64,000 bases of DNA from Omphalotus guepiniiformis (lineage: Eukaryota > Basidiomycota > Agaricomycetes > Agaricales > Omphalotaceae): NCBI GenBank assembly GCA_028554645.1, contig JAQOOI010000016.1, positions 1,054,001-1,118,000 of the forward strand, written 5' to 3'. The translations under genes and the position numbers were made by a program. The notes below the pieces were generated by a model. The model had not been told where the DNA came from. It did no database searches and saw nothing but the letters and a program-made list of their open reading frames with translations. Positions 11,247-23,896 of the stretch are shown piece by piece (positions within the stretch are counted from its first letter, which is position 1; the number at the start of each line of letters is the position of its first letter).

Positions 11247-12107
11247 GGAAAAACGAGGAGGAGAAGGTAGTTTCGTCTGCTGTACGTGATGTGTGTTTTG
11301 TGCTGAGGTGCCTCCTCTCTAATGCCCCCCTCCAATAATTTTATGCTTCCGTCTGTTTAATCTGTGTGTGTGAGATTGAATGAGATCTCTTATTTCTCTT
11401 ACTTGGGGATAGATCTGCCTTGAGAGAATAAAGGTGCAAGTGGTTGAGGACTTAGAAAAAACTTCGAAATGTGAATGAACAATTGAAATTATTATAATAA
11501 GTCAGAGAACCGAACATGGAGCCTCTAACACACTTATTTAGGTAAGCTAAAGCCAGGTCTGCACGAGAACCACTAGACCATATGTGTACATGTACTTCGT
11601 TGTGTTTTGTATTTGTATTCAAAGTTTGACCCTCACCCACGAGAAGTAACTAAATATGCCCACTTTGTGATTTCTTGCATCTCCGTAAGTAATTGAATAA
11701 AAATACACAAAGTGTGCTGCTATAATGCCAGGCGAAAATGAGCACTCGGGAATTTCCGAAAATTTCACTATGTCTGAAATATCTGATTCTATATCCAAAA
11801 TCTGCTGGTTAAATTAAGTGCTAAGTCTGGTTATAGCACGTGATATGCCCTACAATGACAATTCGGAATATTCCGAAACTTGTGACGGATGTAACAGCAG
11901 TGACAGAAAGTGACCAGGTAACACACACGTGATGCTACAGTGACAGATGTAACAAAAAGTGACCTGTGACTATTCCCTATTTGGATGTAAGAGCAACTGC
12001 CCTAAGCCGCCCAGAAAGCCCTCTATAGGCCCTAAGGGCTACTACCCTCAAAGAATGTTCCATATCTAAGGGCAACTACTCTTAATGAATCTTTATTCTA
12101 GCAGCTA
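11247..12107. other. intergenic, with GTGAC-rich cluster and palindromes
   Basis: There is no coding signal. The segment holds a perfect 16-bp palindrome at 11862-11877 (TTCGGAATATTCCGAA), a related sequence at 11747-11758, and a dense cluster of GTGAC/GTAAC words at 11881-11970. Confidence 0.5.
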
Positions 12108-12544
12108 TGGTTGTTGTAATGTCTGACTTCCTTTCCGCTCCTTACTTCACTCTTTTTAGCTCGAGCTCTGGAAAGCTCACCCTGATGCCACGTTGGCTAA
12201 CGCTGACATCCGTACTTTCACTCTGTTCTTCTTTGAACAACTACTGCGGGACCCAGTTACTGCGAAGTATACACCAACTCATCATTTACTTGGTCCGTAC
12301 CGCGGTAAATGTGTTCAGTTTGGTAAACCCAAGGAGGTTCCTAAGGTCGCCGTGGCTACACCCATTCCTCCTGCTGTGACACCGGTGCCCGTCAAAGGCA
12401 AAGGTTGCGTTCGTACAAGTCACCGCGTAAGTAATTATGTCTTTTCTTGATTAACAGCAGGTACTAACTTTTCTTAAATTCACAAGCATATTGCGTCCCA
12501 AGCTTGTATTGATAGTAGCAACGAGGAGGGTGATGACGACGCGG
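12108..12544 (+). pseudogene. 5' piece of a small-exon gene split by TyB
   Basis: Exon-like segments encode a stretch including RTFTLFFFEQLLRDP and then GPYRGKCVQFGKP, followed by a canonical GTAAGT donor near 12426 and a short exon up to 12544. That exon resumes in frame at 27272 on the far side of TyB (…EEGDDDA | VGSDIAM…), so the insertion is in coding sequence. I do not recognise the protein. By analogy with TyB, it may be the plus-strand companion gene of the older element TyC, because it lies where such a gene would lie relative to TyC gag and LTR. Confidence 0.45.
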
Positions 12545-13921
12545 TGATGAGAATGAATCGGGGAAATGAACTGCTAAAGGGCTAATGAACAAAGACCCAA
12601 AAACAACCAAAACAACCAAGTCACTCGAAAGGTGCGAGTCTGAGGGGGCGTTGTCGAAGGTTCCGCACGACCAAACTTATGGCTTCTTTATTAGAACTTT
12701 ATATCTTTATCACAAGAACTTTATAGCTGAGCTTTTAAAATGCACTAAGGCAAAAAGTAGCACAAGACGGTTTTGAACAAGACAGGTGTTCACTGCACAA
12801 TCACAACCAATTGACCACAAGATCAAACAACCAATTCCAATAACACAACCAGTTCAATTCAACCAACAATGATCTTTATACAATATCGCAATAAACACCG
12901 GACTATAAACAGACCAGGGCAACTTTATGTTTTTGGTAGGATTTCCCTTCACAGGCACGATTCACGTTATAAAGACGATCCCCAGTGACCCTGTGACTCT
13001 ATGGTACTCTCCTTGATTTTCTCTCTCCAGGTTACTGCCCTTTTATACATACTGCCAGTCCAAAATTAATAAAAACGGAAATTATAGCTAAACTGTCCTG
13101 TTTTATATATATACCTATATCTGTGTATGTAGGTTGTAAGTATCTGTGTCAAGTATGTCCATTATTACTTGTATAGATCTATTTTATGAGGCAAAACCTC
13201 AAAAATGCGTTTTAATTCCATTATTTTTATTATAGTCAATATTCAGCCCCTTTATTTCATTTTTACGGATTTCCTTGACATTTCTCGGGCATCCGGGTTC
13301 CATAGGATTAATCACCTGATAGAAATTATACCCCTCAAAGTATCACATTGTTTCGTTAAAGGAACTCCTTCAATTCAGTAGTATTCCGAGAAATTTTACT
13401 GATCGAGTTTTTACACCTCCTAACCGGTTTCTTGTCAAGCAATTTTCACCGGACAATTAATCGAAGCAAATTTCCTCGATCAACTTTTGTTCCTGGCGAT
13501 TAATTAAGGAGTAAATACCCCAAAACTATTCTAGATCCATTATTTCGACTCTATTTCGCGTCCCATCCATTTTTAGTTTCCGCCGGGTTTTTATTCTTTA
13601 TTGACCGGAGGAAGATGTTCCCCTAATAGTTATATGATGCAATTGACGTTGTGATGTCAGAGTTCTCGTTACGAGATTGGGTGAGTCTGATTCAACAGTG
13701 GATGGCTATTGAACAATTCTCTACATCACAACTGTACTGACTAGCCTAGAACCTTGATACACATGTTGTACCGTAGGTAATAGAACATGCTTTATTACTC
13801 AAATCACAACACATTTTGATTGACAAGGCGGGCACCTTTCAACCCTCTAATACCTCACTGCAAATGCCTAAAATGATTAATCACCTGGCTTTTAATGCAG
13901 ATGCCGAAAATCGGCGCATCA
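12545..13921 (-). repeat. TyB 3' LTR (left copy)
   Basis: About 1377 bp, nearly identical to 25895-27271. One of the two mismatches is CG versus TG. The AT-rich LTR holds no gene; the small reading frame near its end (12585-12776) recurs in every copy and is not supported as a gene. Confidence 0.96.
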
Positions 13922-14487
13922 TCTCCCCCAAACTAAAATCTTGACCGTCCCCGGTCAATTCTTCAGCCAATCTACTGACTTTTATTTTATAGTACAGCAG
14001 TTGTTAAGAATTCAATAAAATTTTCCTCCAACATTATTCATCCGGTCAATATTCCATTATTCAAACACCAGATCGAAATCCGCTATGGCACGATCACGTG
14101 ACTTTTTGCCGAACTGCCGGAACTGAATACAAACAGCTTTGGCCTCACGAACTCAGAAGTGTGTTTTCCTAACTCGTTCATTTTAAAGTTTTTCTGGAAT
14201 ATCGGCCCTCAACACGAGCTGTTTCCCATCATAGGTGAGTCATTATTACCTTATACGTTGTCATGTCTTTTATTCACATCTTTTTGCTTTTCACGCCCGT
14301 CACTTCATTATATATGGGCTCAACTTCGCTTTTTCTTTCTTCCTATGATTCCTCTCCCTCCGACTCTCAAAATTTACAGAGCGAGCCGGAACTTCGTTCT
14401 TTCTCTTCTGACTTGTATTCTACTTCTTTTAATCGTTCTATTCTTCTTTTGTGTTGGCTTCATTCTCTCCCTTCTTCGTTTGCTCCA
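13922..14487. other. TyB internal region upstream of gene A
   Basis: Non-coding. It holds the element's polypurine end next to the LTR (complement of TCTCCCCCAAAC) and a TATATA at about 14308, some 180 bases before the gene A ATG, which may be part of its promoter. Confidence 0.4.
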
Positions 14488-16398
14488 ATGGCGCCCAAAC
14501 TACCAACAGACGACAAACGTGGTAGCAAAAAGACGGCCCCAACCGTCGAAGTAACAAGCTCTCGAAAACGCGTCGCTAAATCGAAGAATCCTGTCCCTTC
14601 TTTCGAGCCAGTCTCTCTTCCCCTTGTTCGACACCATATGTTACAAAAGTCGTTAACAAAAAATTCAGTCCCAACTTTCCGAAATTTATATCGCCAACTT
14701 CGAATCTCCGGACTACGAGAACGATTATCCCAGTGCCCGTGTCCTGGAGGCTCTAACATACGCATACCTCGACTGGGTAAGACATTTTCTTTATTTTCTT
14801 TGTTCCTTATATTAATATTTTTATCTCTACCTTCTAGTCTCATTTCTTCGATGACTGGGCTAACGAGACGGATCTGCCTTATTACGCCCGTTGCTTCTGG
14901 TGGTCTATTTCTCGTCTTGCTTGGTTACTTCGCGACAAGGAGTGTAAGGAGTACAAAGACTTCGAACCTCTCGTTATCCCAAAAGCGACTACGAAACGAC
15001 TTCGCCAGCTGAAACTTTCGGTAGCTCCCTCATTATATTTCCCTTTTCTTTACTAATTCTCTTTATAGCCTTTTCCTCTTTCTCGACAATTACCGGACGT
15101 GGACTCTTACGACTTCAAGAACGAAGCCTCCTTCCAATTCGATTCCTTGCCTGAGTTTTCCGCTCCTCTCGATACCGAAACATCTTCAGTTGCGCCTCCT
15201 GTGAAGGTTCTTACTGAAAATCCGCCGGTCGAGGATGAATACTCGCCTTCTTCCACCGACTCCGACGATTCCGAGCAGCTAGACGAGCTCGCTTCCCCTC
15301 CTAAAAAGAAGGCGAAACGCGACCCTTCTCCTTCTACTTCCAAGATCGTCACGCGTTCTGCAACTAGGAAACCCGAGTCGGTTGCTCCTGCTCGCGGTCG
15401 TGGTAGACCCAAGAAGATTAAACCCGAGGTCCGTATTCTTTTTACTGCTCTTATTTTCCTTTTATTTATTTCATCTTTGTCTAGGCTACGGAAGCAAGTG
15501 CCGGTGAAGACGATGAAGTTGTCGACACTGTTACCGCCAATCCGTTTGGGATTACTTACGCTACTAACGCAGTAAGTATCGTTTCTTTCATCTTTCTTCC
15601 TTTTTTTATTAACCTTTTAAAACAGCCTACTGGAAGCCGAAAATCGCTCACACGAGATTCACGTTTCGCCTCTGCCGCTGCCACTATCCCTTTTCAATTC
15701 GTCGATCCCACCGGCTTGCGGCATAAATTCAAGGACCTCGTCTCTGTCAATCGGTCTCTCCAGGGTTACAGTCTCAACCCGATCTGCGCTGGCTGTTTAA
15801 CCGGCAATTTGAGTCAACCGTGCGTCTGGCGCGGAGAGGATAATAAGTGCAGCGTCTGCGAGAAGTGGAAACGCCCATGTTCGTTCCAGTATTCCCTTGA
15901 CAGCATGGCGAAGGTTCGGGACCTAGCATACCAAGAAGGGCGTCAACACCCTGCAGGTAAGTCCTCATCCTTTTCCTTTCATTATATCTTTCTAATAACT
16001 TTCTAGTTATCAACTCGCACGTTTCCAATCTTCTACAGCTTCATACCGAGTTCGATAGTCTGGTTCGACAGTCGAATCAAGCACGCGAGTCTGCCAAACG
16101 GCTTAGTTCGTTAATCCACACCGAGCAGCAGCGTCTTCGCGATGCTTGCATCGATGCTCGTAGCGTCCTTCGTTCTCTCGAACCTGACGCCGACTTCCTT
16201 GCGAACAAGACTCAGATGGAGCTATTGGCTGCCGCGCTCGGTTGGAAGGTTGACGACTTCCGTCTTCGCAGCGCCGTCGACGTCAACGACCAAGGAGAAC
16301 CGATCGCAGTGGATCAAGCGTACCTTGATAAGGCCAAAGAAAACGCTAATCAAAGTGCAGGCGTTGGGGAATCTGAGGAGGTAAGTCCAGAAGCTTAG
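14488..16398 (+). CDS. TyB companion gene A: AT-hook and paired CxxC protein
   Basis: Unknown function. Six exons are clear: 14488-14776, 14838-15020, 15069-15428, 15485-15571, 15626-15956 and from 16007. All introns are 48-61 bases with GT-AG ends and, after exon 1, fully consistent phase. The N-terminus is basic. An acidic Ser/Asp region precedes a basic PPKKKAKR and an AT-hook-like GRGRPKK (about 15400). Exon 5 has a cysteine pattern CAGC, then QPC, then CSVCEKWKRPCSF, resembling a small zinc cluster. Exon 6 is coiled coil. Exon 1 changes frame at a six-A run (14658-14663), so this copy is frameshifted, or one A is a sequencing error. The end could be TAG at 16396-16398 or a further exon from 16497. 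It is transcribed toward pol, opposite in sense to the retroelement. Confidence 0.65.
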
Positions 16399-17092
16399 GC
16401 ACTGGACTTTCTTCCTTCATTCATTATTTCGTGCCCCAGCGTCTTCTTTTGAATTACTTTCTTTACGCTTATCTCGACGGTCTCGTTTCTTTGTAGGTCG
16501 TGCTGCGTCGCATCGAACATTTATTTTACACCTTGTCATTACCTTATCGCTGCCTGTACCTAAGTTTAAGCTCTACCCATTGCTTGTAGACACTTAGTGT
16601 ACAAAATTTATCATTTTTATTGTGTGCCTCTTCTTAATTATGAAGGATTTTACACCTTAAGACTCTAAGAAATTGAAATCACAGCTGACTTTCTAAAGTC
16701 CGGCTGAAATTCAAAATCGAAGGATTGTTACTCAGCACTTAAATTCCATTTTAAGAAATGCCCACAACTTCGTTATTACATTCTTTTAGCTTTATTATTC
16801 TTTTTATTCTTTATGTTTTTTTTAATTTGAAGGATGAATATACACCGGATAATAAATATATTGATAAGTTTTCCGGAACTTGTCACCCTCTCCCCCAAAC
16901 CAAAAATTTCAGCGCCCCCGCTGAACATTATACCCCTAAGAGAATTTGAAGACGATTTTTTCGACCTCAAAAATTTTCCGCCAGGTACAATACATTTTTC
17001 AGCTATAAAAGAACAAATGTAAGGATCGTAAATTGCATCGAACCAACATTCATTCGTTCTATAACTCGTTATCACAAGCTCTTACTTTCTCA
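16399..17092. other. spacer between TyB companion genes
   Basis: AT-rich and non-coding. It contains the possible last exon of gene A from 16497 and the gene B promoter at its right end. Confidence 0.4.
17004..17010 (+). promoter_or_regulatory. TATA box of companion gene B
   Basis: TATAAAA, 83-89 bases upstream of the gene B ATG, at a normal core-promoter distance. It indicates an internal promoter separate from the LTR and directed against pol. Confidence 0.5.
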
Positions 17093-18410
17093 ATGGCCCC
17101 TACTCCCTTTTTCATCAAAGAAGACTGGCTTGCTTTGCTGGAACTTCGTCGCGGCACCTTTGACCGTGCTCGTGCTCGTAACGTTCCCGATGGAGAGATG
17201 TTCCAATTCGCTAAGACGCTTTGTGACTTCTTGGTACGTTATTTCATTTTTAATAACCGTCCGGCGTTTAATAATAATTCGAGTTTAAGGTTAAACCCCT
17301 CGATATGGCTACTACAGCTGCCGACGACGAACTCTTCAAGAAGTTTGAAGACAACGTCACTGCCCTGCAGGCGGTTATGGCGGCTCGTCCTCAAATGTCG
17401 CCTCTTCGTTCTGTAGCCGGACTTCAGAAACACCTTGACCGTATGGTTCAAGAACGCCTGAAGAATGCCGCTGCTGCTGCTGAAGCAGTTGCTAAGGCTA
17501 AGGAAGAAGGTAACAATCGGAAACGCAAGGTACGATTATCTACCGGACTTATATTCATTATCTAACTTTATTCCAGGGGAAGGAAACTCCCAAGTCAAAG
17601 GCTGTTTGTGACGATGACGACAATGTTGAAGTCATTATTACCCCTCCTCTCGACAAAACTGTCGCTGAAGCACTTGTAAGTAATTTCCACCCGGTAATTA
17701 ATACTTTGTACTAACATTTTGGACACATTGTTCTTACAGATGACTGACGGTACCAAGGACTCTAGCAGTGCTAAAGAAGCTAGTGCCATCAAGAATCTTA
17801 CTGTAAGTCACTCATTATTTTCAACCAGACCTATATTAAATCGTTACTAGTTCCGTAAAGCAGAACTTATCGCGAATCAACACGCTGTTGTAAGCATGCC
17901 ATACTCAGCAGTTCCTGGATTGGATCAATCCTCTGGCGCGTACAGGAAGGCTAACCACTACATTTCGAAGGGCTTTGCGACATCCGGCCAAAAACGACTT
18001 AAGTTGGAAACAGCTGTTTCAAACCTTAGTGAAGAAACTGACTGTAAGTACACACTTAATAGTATCCCACATACATTCTGACATTATTCTTTATAGTTGA
18101 GAAGGCCCTACGTGATATGGCTCACACCAGTGTTCTTAAGACACTCGCGTTCGTTCCATACTACGATTACGACCAGCTCACGCTCGAATCTCCTAAGGCT
18201 ATACACAATTGCCTCCGTACCGGGTGTTCTACCCTCGCACACATCGTTCAAACCAACGGTGCTCGTTATCGTGACATGCAGAAGCTAGCAGACAATCTTT
18301 CCTTAGTTATTAAGAAGAAGTCCATTAAAGGTAGTTCCGATGTGGATGGAGATGACTCCATGGACTCAGTAGACTCTACCTCTACCACCGACATGACCAC
18401 TGACGAGTAG
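17093..18410 (+). CDS. TyB companion gene B: Ala/Lys-rich protein of unknown function
   Basis: Start ATG at 17093 behind a TATA box. The exons joined by short GT-AG introns include 17093-17233 and 17290-17529 (both multiples of three), then from 17577, about 17741, about 17850 and 18097, ending in TAG at 18408-18410. The protein has an N-terminal helical segment (EDWLALLELRRGTFDRARAR), an Ala-rich coiled-coil stretch (NAAAAAEAVAKAKEEG) ending in a basic NRKRK, a conserved-looking C-terminal domain around YRKANHYISKGFATSG, and an Asp/Ser/Thr-rich tail. I see no catalytic motif. It lies tail to tail with integrase (stop at 18567), leaving about 156 bases for two terminators. No premature stops are seen. 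Confidence 0.65.
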
Positions 18411-18566
18411 TTCCTTGGTACCACTTTATTTACAACGTTCTTTTTAAATGTCCGGCATATATTATATCTACCTAAACACTGTCCTTACTATACCTTATGT
18501 TCATACTCAGAGTCGTGTAGTGACTAGATGACTTTGTAATGAAGGATACTAGTTGCAACTTCGAGT

Positions 18567-21500
18567 TCACGTCTGTCTTTTTGACCTGGTTTTGACTCTT
18601 TCGTCCCAATCTGGTTCCTCATTGTCTTCTAAGTTGTCCCCAAGATCTGAATCACTGTCGTCTTCATCAGAATCGTCCCCTTCAAGCCTAAGATTGGGTA
18701 TGGCATCAAAAATATAATCTGTATTTTTGACCAAGTCTTTATCTTCATCCTCAATCATAGCTTCCAATTGCTTACTATCCAAGTCTATTAGTTCATGAAT
18801 ATTGTCTGGCAATTGTATAGGTTCGTATCTGGCTGCATGTGGTAGGACTCTAAATGCTGCAACTTTTTCTTTGAGCACTGACCCATCCATTTCCGCAATA
18901 ACATATGATCCACCCTTTGTCCTTCTGATTACAATCATGGGACCCTTATATCTTGGATACATCTTTCTGTCTAAACTCTTTTCAATCTGAGTATTCCTGA
19001 CTTGAACCAGAGTTCCTGGTTTAAAGTCATAGTCCTTTATAGTATTTCCATATTCTTGTTCAAACTTTATTAAAGCTTTTCTTTTATTTTCATCTACTCT
19101 TTCTCTCATTTCATTCACATGAGTTCTATGCTTAGCTAGAGCTTGTGCTCTGAATCCAAGTAATTCTTCATGAGTCAGAATTCTGTCTGGAGGTTTAACC
19201 AACCAAGTTGATTCCACAATATCCAAAGGTAGTATTGGCTCTGCCCCAGTAACTATGAAGTATGGAGAACATCCAAGACCTCTTCTAACAGTCACTCTAT
19301 CTGCCCAAAAGACATGTTTCAGAAACCAGTACCATCTCTTCAAATCTCCACCAGTTGCTTTTGCCAAAGCAGTTCTGATATCAAAATGAGCTCTTTCTAT
19401 CTTCCCATTGGCTTGAGAATTGTATGGAGATATAGTAATACCTTTTATACCATATTTCTCTTCCAACCATCTCAACATTGCTCTCATAGCTGGGGCATTA
19501 TCAGTGATAACCTCATCAGGGCAACCCCATCTACAGATAATGTCTTCAAAGAACCATTCACCCATTAACCTTGCTGTCTCTGATTTCAATGCTCTACCTT
19601 CTGACCAAGAAGACAATGCACATCTACCATGAACAACATTTGAACAGCCATTACTAGGTGGTGACACTTTTAAACACATCTACATGAACCTTTTGAAACA
19701 AAGAAGGTGTATAAGTAAGAGTGGGTGGTATTTTCAGAAGTTCCAACTTTCTATTCTGACAAGCCTGACATGATTAGACAAACCAATTAATATCTTTCTC
19801 CATATCTGGCCACCAAAATCTCTTGTCTATGACAGCTTTAGTTGCAAACATCCCTTTATGACCCAAGTTGTCATGTGCAGCATGCATCATGTACATTCTC
19901 TTTGCCTTAGATACAACCAACTTGTGTTGACCATCTAGTTCTTCATTCCTTCTATACATTTTACCATCTTTATCAACAAAGAACTTAACAGCTTGTCTTA
20001 GAAAAGATCTCTTTTCAGTTTTATTCAAACTTTTAATAACAGCTGAGTTCTTGTCTAGATGCCAATCCTTTATTAAAGGTAGAAGATCGTCCATCTTCTT
20101 TCCTTCATCCCTTCTATGTACCTCACTATAAGGATGAGAATTACTCCACTCTGGATCTCCTGGTGGAATTACTAAAGTTTGAGCAAAAGCACCCTTCACC
20201 ATTCCATGAGCTTCTAAAACTCTAATCCTATAACATTCTGCAATTCTTTCTTCTTCTATGCATTCTTGCAAATCATCTTCAAAATCATTTTCAGAGTTTG
20301 CCATTTCAAAAAGATAACCACCTCTATTGTCTATTTTATCTCTGAAAGACTCAAAGTCTAGTGGTATATCATCTTCTTCATTTTGCATTCTAAACTGTAA
20401 TGGTTCTCCATTATCTTCATCTACATAGTCTTCCTCATTTACAGGTGGTCTTTCAGTTGTTATACCTCCAGGACCCCTTCTAGATAGACCATCTGGTCCA
20501 TGTAAAGTTCCCTTAACATGTACCAATGTAAACTGATATTTCCTTATATCCTCTATCCACCTGTTTATAGTTGCATTAGGACCTGAACTGGGATGATCCA
20601 ACATGCCCTTTATATAGCTAGCATCTGTTTCCACAGTCAAATTCCTACACCCATAAATCAAGTAATAAGAAGCTTCTAAAGCTAATTTCAGACCATACAG
20701 CTCTCTCTTTGGTTGAGAAAACCTTGCTTCCCTTTCATTCAATGTAATTGAACCAAAGTAGTTAAAGTACTTCTTCTTAGGATCTTCTGGGTCAGTTTGG
20801 TATATATAATATCCAACTGCCATCCAAGAGGTATCTACAGCAAGTGTAATCCCATTTTCTGACATATAGTCTATAGGTCTCAAACAAGGTGCAACTCTGA
20901 TAGCTTCCTTAAGAGCTACTACAGAATCCCATTGTTCAGCCTTCATCTCAAATGGAACATTTCTGGTCAAATATTGCAAAGGTGCAGCAATTTTAGCATA
21001 GTCCTTTATAAATTGTCTAAGTTGGCCAGCAGTACCCAAGAAAGCCCTGACATCTGTTTTAGAGTCAAATCTTTGCCATGTAGTAACCACTTCTGCTATC
21101 TTATTAGAAGGTGCTTGACCCTCATATAAACAACGGTGACCAACAACCATGCCTTCTTTTACACAAATGAATGCCTTTGTACCAGAAAATGTACCACCAA
21201 CATATTTCATTCTTTGTATCACTCTATTCATATTTTGCATATGTTCCCATACAAATCTCCTTATACCATTGTTTTGAGGAATAGTTTCATATCTGCCATC
21301 TGGTAACTCATATCTTGTTGCTGGACCCCTTACAGGTACATCATCAACATAAGGTATAGTCACATGTGGAATTTCATCTCTTAGAATGAAAGTAACATCA
21401 TCATGAAAGATAGGTACTGAGTTAGTCCAACCCATAGGCAGTTTTACTAGTCTATGTGGGCCAAATGGTGTTTGGAAGGTGGTTAAGTCTCTAGAATCAT

Positions 21501-22500
21501 CATCTATCAACCTTTCATCATATCCAACAAAGATGTCCAGTGTTCCTAGACATGCTCTTCCTGCAAAGTTTCTAGCAACATCTGCAGTAGCTGGTGGAAT
21601 TCCTGAATGTTGTATAGTAACTTTATTCAATGGTTCCAGACTATGCACCAATCTCAAACTTTTTCCATCTTTCTTTAAAACACAAAACCATTTTGATCTA
21701 TAAGAAGAACTTGAAGGTTCATAAACTCCAGAATCAATTTTTGCCTTTATAATTTTACACACATCATCAAATATACCAGGTGGTATTGGAATGTTTCTTT
21801 CAACCCAAGGTACATGTGGTAAGACTGGAAATCTCACAGGTGGAAAGAAATCTGTTCTAAAGTTTCCTCCTTCTGCAGGTTCCCAAGCAAAAGCTTTTTC
21901 CTGTTGTTTCATCAAATGATGAACTAACTTCATTTCTTCTGGCCATAAAAAGCCTTCATCATGATTTTTATCTATGATATTCTTTCTTTCTTCATTGTAT
22001 CTCTCACCCGGTGTGAACTCAGGTGGTTTTGGAGATAATTCCGGCATTTCTGCTAACGGATCACCAAAAATATTCCTTTCTACACGGAACTCAGCCGGTA
22101 AAGTAGCTTTAACCGGTCTAACTTTATCCTTTACAGATTTGTACTTTCTATACACATCTACAAACTCTTTATCAGTCTTCTCTTTCTCTATATTACAAGA
22201 ATTTTCCTCTTGAAACATAGTATCCTTCTTTTCTTTCAACTCTTCTCTCCAACTACAGAACACTTGCTTATCCTTTCCCCTACTCTTTATAGCAGTAGAG
22301 TTCATATAAGCTTCTAGCACTTCTGCCGCTTCTTTATCTTTTTCTACATACTCTTTAGCAGCAAATACAAAAGTTTCTGCCAATTCTTCTTTCTTAAAGG
22401 TTCCATTTTCATCAGGTAGTTTATACCCATCCACAAACAATTCACCATTTTCTTTCAGGCCAACTCTTAGAGCTACCTCTCCCTGAGGGCCAATCAGATC
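18567..22500 (-). pseudogene. TyB Pol (RT, RNase H, integrase), frameshifted
   Basis: The frame opens by a -1 overlap with the protease frame near 22500. Landmarks are the RT catalytic YVDD (PYVDDVPV, near 21340), RNase H-like segments (LAVDTSW; VETDASYIKGML), an H2C2 finger (HAAHDNLGH … SCQACQ, 19920-19750), and integrase DDE at VHVDVFK (about 19690), ITDNAPAM (about 19500) and NGKIERAH (about 19400). A C-terminal SH3-like segment (PGTLVQVRNTQIEKS) precedes an acidic tail. It has no chromodomain. TAA at 19774-19776 (glutamine expected) interrupts the zinc finger, and one inserted base near 19680 shifts the frame. The RT is divergent from the TyA and TyE versions. Confidence 0.85.
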
Positions 22501-23888
22501 ATAGAGGTCTGAAAATTTACAACCCCTTCTTGTACATCTTTAGGTACCACAGGTGGAGGTCTACAAATCTCTTTAAGAGTAGATCCTTCTTTCTTCTGTT
22601 CAATTCTAACACCTCTTCCTCTCAGATAGGTTCCAATAGTACACTTGTAGCCAGAATTTAGATCAGTTATGGTTATCTCTTGACCTCCATCCTCAAAGTT
22701 CTTTATTATACTTTGGGTGTTTACATCAAAAGGTCTACCAAGTAAAACTTGATATGGAGCCTCTTCCACAATATGAACTTGCAAGTAGACTGTTAAGTCC
22801 CCAAATACAAAAGGTACATTTCTAGCCATACCCTTAGTAGGCTTTAAACTCCCATTTGCACTTTGCATGTGAATTACTACATCAGGATCCCATGACATTC
22901 CAAGTCCCATTGCTACCATTTGATCCATTGATATGATCTGAGAACCACTATCTAGAACAGCTTCCACAGTTTCATCAGAGTTATTGATTTTTGGGAATAC
23001 TACTCTAAGTCCTTCTGATTCTCTAGCCACCAGTATAACTTTATCTTTCTTGTTAGGACCTAGATCTCTAAGGAATTGCTCAACTACATCTTGGTGAACA
23101 ATAGTACCAGCTTTCAAATCACCAGTATCTTTTGTCAATGTAATGAAAGTCTCCTTTAAAGACCAAATATCCTCAACATTTACTTTCTTTATTGGTTCCA
23201 CCTCAGAGTCCATTTGAATAGGATTCAAATCATTCTGATTAGGTTCTATCTGCAAGAAAGCCTTCTCTGCTCTCTCAACAACCCTTCTATTTCTAGCTTT
23301 TCTCAATATGACAGCTCTAATGCCTGGAGATACAGCCATAAGGTCTCCAACTGGAACAGTAATATCCATATTGAAAATCTTTTCTGCCATTTCCTCTTCT
23401 AAACCTGGTTTAGATAAAGTAGAGGCATGTCTAAAATCTCCAATCCTTCTAGCTGTTTCTTTATAGACTATAGCATTCTCTTTATTACTTTCTTTCTGAA
23501 CATTTCTAGCTTTTTCCACCACTTCATTTCTAACTTTGTTCAAAGCTTGGTTACTAGGAATAGGATCTCTTTGTAATGGTTCCACTCTATCAAATGGCCT
23601 TTCTTTAGCAGGTTCAACATTAATTTCTTTTTGACCTGGTTGAATTACCATATCCTTTATAGAAGGATCCATTATATCCTCTTGATCTCTTAGTAAAGCC
23701 TCTTCATTATCCTTGGTTTCTTTCTCTAACTCCTCCATTCTCAAGGGTGGAGGTACATACAACCTTTTATCAAATCCTTTAGGCCTTATAATTTCTACTT
23801 CCATTCTCTTTTTAATACCAACTCTTTGTTTATCCTCAGGGACCTTCTTTGCGGTACTGTACATATTTCTAGTACTAGATCCCATCAT
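22494..23888 (-). CDS. TyB protease-containing ORF
   Basis: 464 residues from the ATG at 23888, eleven bases after the gag stop. The N-terminal half is charged linker; the retropepsin core is near residue 305 (AVLDSGSQIISMDQMV), followed by PYQVLLGRPF, the usual flap/second-half signature (LLG-P). The last bases overlap pol in the -1 frame, consistent with ribosomal frameshifting into RT. Separate gag, protease and pol frames are unusual for compact fungal Ty3 elements. Confidence 0.8.
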   Translation of the reverse strand: MMGSSTRNMYSTAKKVPEDKQRVGIKKRMEVEIIRPKGFDKRLYVPPPLRMEELEKETKDNEEALLRDQEDIMDPSIKDMVIQPGQKEINVEPAKERPFDRVEPLQRDPIPSNQALNKVRNEVVEKARNVQKESNKENAIVYKETARRIGDFRHASTLSKPGLEEEMAEKIFNMDITVPVGDLMAVSPGIRAVILRKARNRRVVERAEKAFLQIEPNQNDLNPIQMDSEVEPIKKVNVEDIWSLKETFITLTKDTGDLKAGTIVHQDVVEQFLRDLGPNKKDKVILVARESEGLRVVFPKINNSDETVEAVLDSGSQIISMDQMVAMGLGMSWDPDVVIHMQSANGSLKPTKGMARNVPFVFGDLTVYLQVHIVEEAPYQVLLGRPFDVNTQSIIKNFEDGGQEITITDLNSGYKCTIGTYLRGRGVRIEQKKEGSTLKEICRPPPVVPKDVQEGVVNFQTSMI

Positions 23889-23896
23889 CGGAACAC

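Noticed and set aside
12585..12776. Short frame at the end of every TyB-family LTR (also at 25935 and 28795)
   Set aside because: Conserved only through LTR identity; a 63-residue Thr/Lys/Ser-rich frame with no known family.
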